Of a DNA stretch of 64,000 nucleotides, positions 1 through 7,699 are shown piece after piece (position 1 is the stretch's first letter; each line of letters starts with the position of its first letter). The notes under the pieces were generated by a model, which worked only from the letters and a program-made list of their open reading frames with translations, did not search any database and was not told the DNA's origin. The position numbers and the translations under genes were made by a program. Location of the stretch: the NCBI RefSeq assembly GCF_019977315.1, contig NZ_AP024652.1, forward strand, positions 744,001 through 808,000, written 5' to 3'. This DNA comes from Arthrobacter sp. StoSoilB22. Its GTDB lineage: Bacteria; Actinomycetota; Actinomycetes; Actinomycetales; Micrococcaceae.

Positions 1-1123
1 TGTAGCAGTCGCAGCCATCCTGCAGTGGTCCGAAATCGGCCTTGTACTTAGCCCCGGACAGGTTGAACCGGCCAAAGGGCGTGTAGAACGCGGAATTCCT
101 GGCCACACGGGTGGGGGAGACGCAGTCAAAAGTGTCGGCGCCGTTCTCGATTGCCGTGAAGATATCGTCCGGCTCGGAGATGCCCAGCAGGTGCCGTGGC
201 TTGTTCTCCGGCAATTCCTCATTGCACCAGCGCACAATAGTGCCCAGGTTCTCCTTCTCCAGCGCACCGCCGATCCCGTACCCGTCAAAGGGCATGGCGC
301 CGAGGTCCTGGCATGCCGTGCGGCGCAGGTCCTCATACTGGGCTCCCTGGATCACCCCGAACAGGGCCTGGTACGGCTTGCCCTCGCGGGAGGCGGTTAG
401 GGAAGCATGCTCCTCCAGGCACCGCAGCGCCCACAACCGGGTCCGTTCCAGCGACTCCTCCTGGTACGCCCGCGAGTTCTGCAGTGTGGTGAGTTCGTCG
501 AAGGCAAACATGATGTCCGCGCCGATCTGGTGCTGTACCTGCATGGAAATCTCAGGGGAGAAGCGGTGCCGGTCCCCGTTGAGGTGCGACTTGAACCAGA
601 CGCCGTCGTCGTCAATGTGTGCCAGCCGTTCCTTGCCCGGAGCCACAGCGTCATCAGGCCCGGAGCTGTCCACATTCTTCATATCGATGACCTTCTTGAA
701 CCCCGAGCCCAGGCTCATCACCTGGAATCCGCCGGAGTCGGTGAAGGTCGGCCCGGACCAGTTCATGAAGGCACCCAGTCCGCCCGCGGCGTCCAGGATT
801 TCCGCTCCCGGCTGCAGGTACAGGTGGTACGCGTTGGCCAGCACGGCCTGCGCGCCAAGGTCCGCAACGGACTCGGGCAGTACGGCTTTGACCGTGGCTT
901 TGGTTCCGACGGCGATGAACGCGGGCGTCTGAATGGTTCCGTGCGGCGTGGTGATGGTTCCGGTGCGGCCCAGGAAAGAACCGCCGTTGGCGGCTATCTG
1001 GGCGTCCGACGGCGAGCACGTCTCGGTCAGGCGCTGGCCCACCGAAAAGGAGAACTCGGATTGCCGGTGGGACAAACCGGGCAGCGCAGGGGAAGATGCA
1101 GGGGCAGATGAGGAAGCTGGCAC
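1..1123 (-). CDS. tgt: Queuine/archaeosine tRNA-ribosyltransferase, 3' end beyond window
   Basis: Exchanges the guanine at the wobble position of GUN-anticodon tRNAs for a queuosine precursor base in the cytoplasm. The reading frame is open from the left edge and shows family hallmarks: GRTGTITTPHG near the N-terminus, the SGGFQVMSLGSGFKK loop, the nucleophile block DTFDCVSPTRVARN, and the beginning of the zinc site (CDCY) at the window edge. No ATG is available. GTG at 1123 gives a Ser/Ala/Pro-rich leader before SEFSFSVGQRL, but this codon lies inside a strong hairpin, so a start further downstream, for example GTG near 1045, is also possible. The preceding gene on the same strand ends at 1171. 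Family assignment is secure; the start is not. Confidence 0.93.
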   Translation of the reverse strand, partial: MPASSSAPASSPALPGLSHRQSEFSFSVGQRLTETCSPSDAQIAANGGSFLGRTGTITTPHGTIQTPAFIAVGTKATVKAVLPESVADLGAQAVLANAYHLYLQPGAEILDAAGGLGAFMNWSGPTFTDSGGFQVMSLGSGFKKVIDMKNVDSSGPDDAVAPGKERLAHIDDDGVWFKSHLNGDRHRFSPEISMQVQHQIGADIMFAFDELTTLQNSRAYQEESLERTRLWALRCLEEHASLTASREGKPYQALFGVIQGAQYEDLRRTACQDLGAMPFDGYGIGGALEKENLGTIVRWCNEELPENKPRHLLGISEPDDIFTAIENGADTFDCVSPTRVARNSAFYTPFGRFNLSGAKYKADFGPLQDGCDCY

Positions 1124-1143
1124 GCTTCCAAGTGTGCCAGCTT
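1114..1143. terminator. Near-perfect 14-bp hairpin between START-domain gene and tgt
   Basis: Arms 1114-1127 and 1130-1143 pair over 14 positions with one G.T wobble and a two-base loop; the core arms are CTGGCAC and GTGCCAG. On the minus strand it lies after the stop of the START-domain gene (1171), so it could be a U-less actinobacterial terminator. It overlaps the best GTG start of tgt, so an operator or translational control hairpin for tgt is the alternative. Confidence 0.5.
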
Positions 1144-1170
1144 TACCGTGAGTAACCCGCCGGACAAACC

Positions 1171-1881
1171 CTAGGACCCGTACTTCTCAGCTTTCCAGTT
1201 GTCCCACGAGGACCGGATGTCCGCCAAAGTGTGGGCCCCCAAATCGTAAGTGGAGGCAATCACCATGGAGCCGCCGTCGGGCCTTTTCTCCGGAATGGGC
1301 AGTTGCTCGGCCACGATCAGCAGCCCGTCCCCGTGCTCGGCGTAGCTGTGAACGGTGAGGCCCACTTGGTGCCGGCTCTTGAACCACACCTTGCCGGAGA
1401 TCTTCTCCCCGGTGGCTAGCGTGAGCGAGTATTCCTCCCCAACGGGTGGAAGATCACCGAGCCCCAATTTTTCGATCGCAGGCCCGCCTTTGCCGGGCAG
1501 GGACAGGAAGTGCGTCCTGCGGTGCCCGTGGGGGTGCCGTTCCAAGGCGAAACGCAGCTGGTGCAGGAACGTGAGCCAGCCCTGGGTGATGTCCTCGTCC
1601 CAGTCCGCCCATTCCGAATTGTGGTCCAAGGCGGCCCGTGTGACCTTCACTTCGGTGCCTCCGGAGACCGGGTGGAGCTCAAAAATGTCACCGCCGTTGA
1701 CGGTCAGGCTTGTGTGATCGGGCCCCTCCACCACATCGGTGTTGAAGTAGATTTGTTTGATTTCGTCGGTGAGATCGTCAGCTTCCCAGCCGTGCCATTG
1801 AGCCACCAGCGACGGTTCGCGCAGCATTGTCCAAACCTGCTGCGCGTCGGCATTAACCACAACGCTCAGATTGTTCGTCAT
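1171..1881 (-). CDS. SRPBCC/START-domain (AHSA1-like) protein
   Basis: A 236-residue protein. The first ~140 residues look like a START/AHSA1 hydrophobic-ligand fold: MTNNLSVVVNADAQQVWTML, then LVAQWHGWEAD, and a C-terminal helix with GWLTFLHQLRFALE. The following ~95 residues are a second small domain typical of actinobacterial SRPBCC proteins with a C-terminal extension. The ATG at 1881 was chosen because the fold begins there; an upstream in-frame start would add 18 residues with no SRPBCC character. Ligand and role are unknown. It is followed by tgt on the same strand after a hairpin. Confidence 0.8.
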   Translation of the reverse strand: MTNNLSVVVNADAQQVWTMLREPSLVAQWHGWEADDLTDEIKQIYFNTDVVEGPDHTSLTVNGGDIFELHPVSGGTEVKVTRAALDHNSEWADWDEDITQGWLTFLHQLRFALERHPHGHRRTHFLSLPGKGGPAIEKLGLGDLPPVGEEYSLTLATGEKISGKVWFKSRHQVGLTVHSYAEHGDGLLIVAEQLPIPEKRPDGGSMVIASTYDLGAHTLADIRSSWDNWKAEKYGS

Positions 1882-1941
1882 GGCCCCGAATCTACCGTCG
1901 TTGGCGCCCACATAACAGGTCTTGACAGCCCCCAATGACAG

Positions 1942-2979
1942 TTAGGCGCGGACCGATTCCAGTTCGTTGCCGATCCGCCGGGCCAGCTCTTCCTCGCCGA
2001 TGGTCTTGGAGCCCCCGTGGGCGCGCAGGAACATTAGCGCTTCAAGCCGGAGGAACCGCCATTCGCGCTCGGCCTCACGATTCCCATTGTCGATCGCACG
2101 GAAGATTTCCTTGTCATACAGGTTGGGTTCGTTGAGTGAGCGCTGGCGCACGCGGGCGTTGATCCGGGCCTTGAAGGGGTCTTCTTCCTGGGACTCGGGC
2201 GCACGCAGCAGTTTCTCGTACACAGCGGCGCGCTCGGATTGGCCGGCTTCGCGGCAGATGAAACTGGACAACGCCAGCGCCCGTTCGATCGAGGCCCAGC
2301 GGTCCAGGTTGCCGTCAAAGGGCAGCACGTTCAGCAGATCGGCCACGGCCAGGGCGTGGTCCGGATCGCGCAGCACGATGCACAGGTCGAAGGCAAGATC
2401 ACTGAGGTCCCGGAGGCAGCTCCCGGATTTGGTGTTGATGCCCTTCGCCAGCCGTTCCGCCAGGACCTGCACGCCGTTCTTGCCCTTGTGGTTGGCGGCC
2501 GCGGCACGGACCACGCCTTCGGGTGTGCCGTCGGGCTCCGGAATGAGCGCAAGCTCCTCGGCGGTGGGGCCGGTGTACGTTGGTGGGGTCTCCGGGCGGG
2601 GAGGCACGACGACGGCGGCTCCGGCTCGCGCTTGGGCGTCGCCTTCCGCGGGGGTGCTGGTGCGGGAGTGGCCGGACTCGGAAGCGGTGGTGGCGTTCAG
2701 GGCTGCGTCGGCGGAGGAGTCCGAGGCGCTTGAGTCCGCGCCGGAGTCGGCCGGAACACCGTCGCCCACAGGAACACTGGACCCTGTAGCGATCCGCACC
2801 GTGCCGCCGTCCACCATTGTTACCAGCAGCAGCGCTGCTACGCCGTAATCGTCGTTTTGCACCTCAACGGCGGCGATTTCCTCGGCCGGGCCATCCCCGG
2901 GCGGGAACACAAAATCGCCGGGCTGCAGGTCCCCAGCCTGCTTTTCTCTGTACTGCTGTGTGGCTGGGCTGTGAGTCAT
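1942..2979 (-). CDS. Conserved hypothetical protein with Ser/Ala-rich linker
   Basis: A 345-residue soluble protein I cannot assign. Residues ~1-75 form a small beta-rich domain (GDLQPGDFVFPPGDGPAEEIAAVEV). Residues ~75-140 are a low-complexity Ser/Ala/Asp linker, and the rest is helical with many Arg and Glu, including KGKNGVQVLAERLAKGINTKSGSC and LALSSFICREAGQSERAAVYEKLL. There is no signal peptide or membrane segment. ATG 2979 is preferred because AAAGGA lies 7 nt upstream; a longer upstream frame lacks this. It ends 60 bases before the START-domain gene and follows the NUDIX gene on the same strand. Confidence 0.75.
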   Translation of the reverse strand: MTHSPATQQYREKQAGDLQPGDFVFPPGDGPAEEIAAVEVQNDDYGVAALLLVTMVDGGTVRIATGSSVPVGDGVPADSGADSSASDSSADAALNATTASESGHSRTSTPAEGDAQARAGAAVVVPPRPETPPTYTGPTAEELALIPEPDGTPEGVVRAAAANHKGKNGVQVLAERLAKGINTKSGSCLRDLSDLAFDLCIVLRDPDHALAVADLLNVLPFDGNLDRWASIERALALSSFICREAGQSERAAVYEKLLRAPESQEEDPFKARINARVRQRSLNEPNLYDKEIFRAIDNGNREAEREWRFLRLEALMFLRAHGGSKTIGEEELARRIGNELESVRA

Positions 2980-3052
2980 CGGAAATCCTTTGGTTCTCGT
3001 GGGGTCCGCCGTCCAGTCTACAAAGACCAGCCGGCGCAAGGGCCGGGACCCG

Positions 3053-3592
3053 CTAGAGAACGATGCCCGAGAAAGCCAGTGCCTGCCGCACGAGGTTCCC
3101 GCGACCGCCGTCGAATTCCTGCTGGACGTTATCGCTCAGCACCTCTTGGGGCGTCATCCACGTCAGTTCCAGGGCGTCCTGGCGCGGTTCACATTCACCG
3201 GTGACGGGGATGACGTAGGCCAGCGAGACGGCGTGCTGGCGGTCATCGGTGAAGCCTGTCTGTGACGGGGCAGGGAAGTACTCGGCCACCGTGAAAGGAA
3301 CGGGGCTGATGGGCAGCTGCGGGAAGGCCAAGGGGCCTAGGTCCTTTTCCATGTGCCGCAGCAGTGCTGCGCGGATGGTCTCGCGGTACAGAACGCGGCC
3401 GGAGACGAGGTAGCGGACCATGTTTCCGTCGGCGTCGCCCTGCAGGAGTGTGCCCACCTCATTGACATAGCCAAGCGGATCCAGCCTGACCGGAACGGCC
3501 TCCACATAGACCATGGGGAGTCGGCCGCGGGCTTCGAAGAGGTCTTCGTCAGAAAGCCAGCCTGGATACGGGTCGGGTGTACGTACGCTCAT
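3053..3592 (-). CDS. NUDIX-fold protein of the DUF4916 type
   Basis: A 179-residue cytoplasmic protein. It begins MSVRTPDPYPGWLSDEDL and contains a NUDIX-like core (VEAVPVRLDPLGYVNEVGTLLQ, SGRVLYRETIRAALLRHMEKDLG), ending in a helix after WMTPQEVL. The classical NUDIX box GX5EX7REUXEEXGU is not intact: the R-E part survives as YRETIRAALLRHMEKDLG but the EE pair is altered. Nucleotide hydrolysis is therefore uncertain. This divergent box is typical of the DUF4916 group seen in actinobacteria. Confidence 0.8.
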   Translation of the reverse strand: MSVRTPDPYPGWLSDEDLFEARGRLPMVYVEAVPVRLDPLGYVNEVGTLLQGDADGNMVRYLVSGRVLYRETIRAALLRHMEKDLGPLAFPQLPISPVPFTVAEYFPAPSQTGFTDDRQHAVSLAYVIPVTGECEPRQDALELTWMTPQEVLSDNVQQEFDGGRGNLVRQALAFSGIVL

Positions 3593-3669
3593 GGTTAAGT
3601 TCTACCGCATCACCCGCCGAACTTCCTTGGCGGCGCTGCCGTGGCTGCGTGGTTACGCTCTCGGCAGTA

Positions 3670-4278
3670 TTAGAGGGCCAGGATCGACTCGAGCGGTTCC
3701 CCGGATGCTATGCGGGCAAGGATGGCGGGCTCCGCGGCGTCCGACTGCAGCGCTCTTTCCAGGACATCCCGGGCAGTTTCCGGTGAAAGAACAATCAGTC
3801 CGTTGTCGTCTCCGAGCACCAGGTCGCCGGGGTTGACCTCTGTCCCTCCGCAGCGCACAGGGACATTGACGGCGGAACCTGTGCCATGGAGCCGTTTGGT
3901 AGTGAGGCACGATGTCCCGCGGGCAAACACCGGCAGACCTGTCTGCCGCAGTTCCAGAACGTCAGTGGCCATGCCATCAACCACGACGGCGGCAGCACCT
4001 TGTGCGAGTGCCGCGGCTGCCGTGACGGCCCCCACGGGCGCATGATGGTGGTCTCCGAGCATGTCCACCACCAGGACGTCGCCCGGCCGGAGTGCCAGGA
4101 GTGCGTGGTTCATGGCGATGGCATCGTGGTCCGCGATTCGGACTGTGACGGCAGGTCCGGCTATTTTCACGTTTGCATGCAGGGACTGGATAGCGGGGGA
4201 GACGAATCCGTCCTCGAGGAAGTGGCCGATGGTCGGGTAGCTGACGTCGGTCAGGTCCTTCAGGAGTGTTGGACTCAC
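3670..4278 (-). CDS. RraA-like (aldolase/decarboxylase-fold) protein, R-D motif altered
   Basis: A 202-residue member of the RraA / 4-hydroxy-4-methyl-2-oxoglutarate aldolase fold. The substrate-loop motif is visible (VDMLGDHHHAPVGAVTAAAA followed by GAAAVVVDG). In the active enzymes the next block is R-D; here it reads DGMATDVLEL, so the catalytic Arg is Thr105 while Asp106 is kept. Aldolase or oxaloacetate decarboxylase activity is therefore doubtful and a different reaction or binding role is possible. GTG 4278 was chosen because GGAGGT precedes it and it overlaps the ridA stop as GTGA. It is the last gene of the MHS transporter-RidA-RraA operon. Confidence 0.85.
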   Translation of the reverse strand: MSPTLLKDLTDVSYPTIGHFLEDGFVSPAIQSLHANVKIAGPAVTVRIADHDAIAMNHALLALRPGDVLVVDMLGDHHHAPVGAVTAAAALAQGAAAVVVDGMATDVLELRQTGLPVFARGTSCLTTKRLHGTGSAVNVPVRCGGTEVNPGDLVLGDDNGLIVLSPETARDVLERALQSDAAEPAILARIASGEPLESILAL

Positions 4279-4682
4279 GGGGTTACCTCCGCTTTCTGCG
4301 CAAGGACAGCTACGCATTCGATTTCCAAGGACACGCCCCACAGGCTCACGCACACGGTGGTCCGGGCCGGTTTGGCGGTGCCGAAGTACTCCGCGTACAC
4401 GCGGTTGTACTCCTCAAGTTGGTCCTGGCTGGTCAAGTAGGTGTTGACCTTGACCACGTGCTCCAGGCTGGATCCTGCGGCTTCCAAGACGCCGTCGAGG
4501 TTCTGGATGGTTTGCCGGACTTGTTCTTCGAAGGTCTCCGGCTGATCATCCAGTCCAGTGATGGCCGGTATCTGGCCGGAGGTGAACACAAAACCGTTCG
4601 CAATGACCGCCGGGGAAAAAGGCCCGACGGCGGGCGCCTGGCCGGGGATACCGGCCAGGCGCCCGATGGTGGTGACGGTCAC
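4275..4682 (-). CDS. RidA/YjgF family enamine/imine deaminase
   Basis: A 135-residue RidA-family protein. Such trimers hydrolyse reactive enamine/imine intermediates from PLP enzymes, or related catabolic imines. Family features are present: PAVGPFSPAVIANGFVFTSGQIP, the helix EQVRQTIQNLDGVLEAAGSSLEHVVKVNTYL, the substrate Arg in AKPARTTVCV, and the Glu in LEIECVAV. GTG start at 4682 overlaps the transporter stop (GTGA), and the stop overlaps the RraA-like start, so all three genes are translationally coupled. Many catabolic RidA paralogues sit in operons that deaminate a specific nitrogen compound, and that fits this locus. Confidence 0.9.
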   Translation of the reverse strand: MTVTTIGRLAGIPGQAPAVGPFSPAVIANGFVFTSGQIPAITGLDDQPETFEEQVRQTIQNLDGVLEAAGSSLEHVVKVNTYLTSQDQLEEYNRVYAEYFGTAKPARTTVCVSLWGVSLEIECVAVLAQKAEVTP

Positions 4683-6046
4683 CGCGCTGCCGCGGCTTCC
4701 GTGGAGCCAGCGGACGCCGGTGCCTCATCGACGGCGTCGATGTTGCCGTACCGGGTCTCGGTCAGTAGGAAGAGTGCAACCAAGGACAGTCCGGCCGCGG
4801 CCATGATGTACCAGGCGATCGAGGAGCTCTGCCCCGTCATGCCCAACAACCAGGTAGTGACGAACGGGGTGGCGGCGCTGCCTAGGAGGCCGGACAGCAT
4901 GTAGGCCACCGACAGGCCGGAGTAGCGGACCTTGGACCCGAAGAGCTCGGCCAGGAAGGTGGCGATGGGTCCATAGTTGGCGCAGAACGCGGTCATCATG
5001 GCCAGGTAGGCCACGAACAGCAGTGCCACCGACTTGGTGTCCATGAGCCAGAACATCGGGAACGCGAGGGCGGCCTCGGCAGCAACACCGGCGAAGATGA
5101 TGGGCTTGCGCCCGAACTTGTCCGATAGCTTTCCGAAGAACGGGATGAGGAACAGCCCCAGGACGCAGGAAGCCAGGACCACCCAGAGCATCAGGCTCTC
5201 GGAGTGGCCGAGTTCCTTCTTGCCGTAGGAGACGCCGGAGGCTACCAGCAGGGTGAACGTGCTGCCCGTGGACAGGGTTGCGACGCCGCCGAGGACAACC
5301 TGCTTCCAATACTTGGCCATCAGCGCAGCGAACGGCATTTTCGCCTTGGCGCCGGCGGTCTTGACTGCCTGGAACGACGGAGTTTCCTCGATGTGCAGGC
5401 GGATGTAGATGCCCACAGTGACAAGGAGGACTGAGGCCAGGAACGGGATGCGCCAGCCCCATGAATAGAGGGCTTCGGTGCTGACCGTGGAGGCAACAAT
5501 CAGGAAGGCTACGTTCGCAATCAGGGTGCCGGCGGGAACCCCCACCTGTACCAGTGAACCGTAGAAGCCGCGCCGGGTAGGGGGCGCGTGTTCAACTGTC
5601 ATGAGCACGGCACCGCCCCATTCGCCGCCGAGGGCCAGGCCTTGGATGACACGGAGGAAGAGCAACAGAAGTGGCGCCATGATGCCGATGCTGTTGTAGT
5701 CGGGCAGCAGGCCGATGGCGAAGGTAGCCGCTCCCATGGTCAGGAGGGAAACCAGCAGCATGGACTTGCGGCCCAATCGGTCACCGAAGTGGCCGAAGAT
5801 GATGGCGCCCACCATGCGGGCAATGTAGGCGGAAGCGAACGTACCGAAGGCCAGCATGGTGCCGACGATCGGATCAAAGCTGGGGAAGAAGATCTTGTTG
5901 AAGACAAGGGCCGACGCCGTCCCGAAGACGAAAAGGTCGTACCACTCGACGGTGGTGCCAATAACGCTGGCGAGGGCAATCTTGCGCATCTTTGCCAGGT
6001 CAAGCCTGGACGATGATGCGGAGGCAGTATCTACCGTATGGGCCAT
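4679..6046 (-). CDS. MHS-family MFS transporter (metabolite:H+ symporter)
   Basis: A 455-residue, 12-TM inner-membrane protein of the MHS/ProP-ShiA group. The N-terminal signature IALASVIGTTVEWYDLFVFG, the loop-2 motif GHFGDRLGRKSML and the RVIQGLALGGEWGGA segment are all present. ATG 6046 has GGAGA 6-7 nt upstream; an earlier in-frame start adds an unlikely MHRTFVPAPHPENQ leader. It is the first gene of the operon with ridA and the RraA-like gene. The substrate is unknown; MHS members carry small carboxylates, betaines or shikimate-like acids. A palindromic operator lies 56 bases upstream. Confidence 0.93.
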   Translation of the reverse strand: MAHTVDTASASSSRLDLAKMRKIALASVIGTTVEWYDLFVFGTASALVFNKIFFPSFDPIVGTMLAFGTFASAYIARMVGAIIFGHFGDRLGRKSMLLVSLLTMGAATFAIGLLPDYNSIGIMAPLLLLFLRVIQGLALGGEWGGAVLMTVEHAPPTRRGFYGSLVQVGVPAGTLIANVAFLIVASTVSTEALYSWGWRIPFLASVLLVTVGIYIRLHIEETPSFQAVKTAGAKAKMPFAALMAKYWKQVVLGGVATLSTGSTFTLLVASGVSYGKKELGHSESLMLWVVLASCVLGLFLIPFFGKLSDKFGRKPIIFAGVAAEAALAFPMFWLMDTKSVALLFVAYLAMMTAFCANYGPIATFLAELFGSKVRYSGLSVAYMLSGLLGSAATPFVTTWLLGMTGQSSSIAWYIMAAAGLSLVALFLLTETRYGNIDAVDEAPASAGSTEAAAAR

Positions 6047-6101
6047 CTGATTCTCCGGATGCGGTGCGGGGACGAATGTCCGGTGCAAGGTAGCTACAAC
6101 T

Positions 6102-6125
6102 ATGGTGTGTGCCCGATCACACCAT
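6102..6125. promoter_or_regulatory. Palindromic operator ATGGTGTG-N8-CACACCAT
   Basis: A perfect 8-bp inverted repeat with an 8-nt spacer, 56 bases upstream of the transporter ATG at 6046 and in the only long gap (6047-6351) of the locus. The rest of that gap holds no convincing gene; a weak imperfect hairpin around 6285-6330 may end the regulator transcript. Position and symmetry fit a repressor or activator site for the transporter-RidA-RraA operon. The binding protein is not known; the PucR-type regulator next door is the obvious candidate. Confidence 0.5.
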
Positions 6126-6351
6126 CAATGGCATAACTCCCATCAAAACTGGCCCGGGAATGTGAAAACACACACCGAAGCCACGGGGCACGGAATTCCC
6201 GACGACGGGCCTCCTGGTGGGGCCTGCCTGCCTGCCGCCGTGGCTTGGTGACCTCATTTTGGCCCCAGTCGGGTCGAGATCAACCCTTTCCGGTCACTTT
6301 TCACCCTCGCCGCCGGAAAACAGGGTCAGGTAGCAACGCGGCAGCGGCCGG

Positions 6352-7563
6352 TCATGCCCAGGCCACTACCAGCCGGGCCGTCTTCGCGGGAACAGCGAGA
6401 TCGATTCCCGTCAGTTCCTGGAATCGATTGAGCCTGTTAAGAATGGTGTTGCGGTGGCAAAACAATTGCTCGGAGGTAACTGTGACATTGCCGGTGGCCA
6501 GATAGTTCCGGACCGTCTCCAGCAGGCGTTCGCGCTCGCCGCCCCGGCACTCCGCCAAAGCCTCTTCGAGTTCGGCGGCAAGGTCGAGGCCGGCGTCCTG
6601 CAGGTTCTGCTGGGCCAGCCGGGCCCAGGCCGACTCGGCCGACAGCGGGCCGGCGTCGCGGGGGCGAAGCAGCGCCGCCAGGCTTTCAGCGGTGCGGGCC
6701 GCTCCGGGAAGTGCGCGCAGTCCAAGGACCTCAGGCACGTAGCCGCAGGGGACGTTCACGACGCCGGGTGGCAGCTGCTGGCTGTCGGGTTCCGGGCTGC
6801 GCGTCTCGCCCCGGGGTTCCGGACCGCGGGTCCGGGTGGCAGGCAGAGCCCAGAAGACATACGTGTTGCCGCCCGACTCATGGAGGAACAGCCGCTGCCG
6901 GGAGTGCTGTCCTGATCCGAACTGGGACGTTGCTGCCCGCAGCCGTGCACCAGGTTCACCGCTGGCCGCTACCAAGGCGAAGCGTGATTCAGGATTGATG
7001 CCCAAAGCCGAAGCCACTTGCGCGGAGGTTTCCTGCGAGGGGGTGCTCTGGTTGAAGAGGCGGGCAATGAACTCGCGCTGAATGCTTGATTCTTCCTGGG
7101 CCATCCTGACGCGCTCGGTCAGGTAGCTCGTGTGCGTCCGGGTGGCGAATTCGTCCACCACACTCCATACCTGGTCCACCCGTGTGGCCAGCAACGCGGC
7201 GTCCTCGGTGGGGGCGATCTCCAGCAGCTCGGCCCAGAGAATGCTGAAGTCCAACCGGACGGCAGAGGTGAGGGACTCCGGCGGAATGCCGGCCCTTGCT
7301 CGCTTGGATCCAAGGTCGGAAGCGAAGTCGAGCAGGCCATCACGGCTGTCCGTCCTGCCATTCCTCAAGCCGCTGATTAGCCGCCGGAATGTCTCCCGTG
7401 CGGTCTCCTGGATTTCCAGGACCGTCACCTGGCTTTCGCCGTACTCGGGGATCTCGCGGACCCTCGTGGTGAAGGCTTGGGCCAGGGTGTCCAGCCGGCC
7501 TTCAAGCTGATCCACCAGTTCAGTCCAACGAACGGCGTGCCCGGATGTCTCGGAATTGTGCAT
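6352..7563 (-). CDS. PucR/CdaR-family transcriptional regulator
   Basis: A 403-residue regulator. The C-terminal ~60 residues are the PucR helix-turn-helix (LLETVRNYLATGNVTVTSEQLFCHRNTILNRLNRFQ..). Residues ~160-290 resemble the degenerate GGDEF-like middle domain, and the N-terminal ~150 residues form a helical sensor region (ETARETFRRLISGLRNGR). PucR-family proteins usually respond to a substrate of the neighbouring catabolic genes such as purine-derived ureides, amino acids or sugar acids. It lies between two divergent transport/catabolic operons and most likely controls both. Confidence 0.92.
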   Translation of the reverse strand: MHNSETSGHAVRWTELVDQLEGRLDTLAQAFTTRVREIPEYGESQVTVLEIQETARETFRRLISGLRNGRTDSRDGLLDFASDLGSKRARAGIPPESLTSAVRLDFSILWAELLEIAPTEDAALLATRVDQVWSVVDEFATRTHTSYLTERVRMAQEESSIQREFIARLFNQSTPSQETSAQVASALGINPESRFALVAASGEPGARLRAATSQFGSGQHSRQRLFLHESGGNTYVFWALPATRTRGPEPRGETRSPEPDSQQLPPGVVNVPCGYVPEVLGLRALPGAARTAESLAALLRPRDAGPLSAESAWARLAQQNLQDAGLDLAAELEEALAECRGGERERLLETVRNYLATGNVTVTSEQLFCHRNTILNRLNRFQELTGIDLAVPAKTARLVVAWA

Positions 7564-7572
7564 TCACACATT

Positions 7573-7603
7573 CTAGCGCCATGTTTCCGTGATGGATTGC
7601 TAG
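7573..7603. promoter_or_regulatory. Imperfect palindrome in the pucR-MFS divergent promoter region
   Basis: CTAGC (7573-7577) pairs with GCTAG (7599-7603), and CCAT (7579-7582) with ATGG (7592-7595). It is ten bases upstream of the regulator start and about 100 upstream of the second transporter, where an autoregulatory or shared operator would be expected. The spacers are asymmetric, so this is tentative. Confidence 0.3.
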
Positions 7604-7699
7604 TCATTTTGGGAAAAACTACTGGCACTATGGATTGAGTCACACAAATTTGCCCGGGCATCCCCAACGTCCGGTCCCGTTCGCACTCATGGAGCAACA

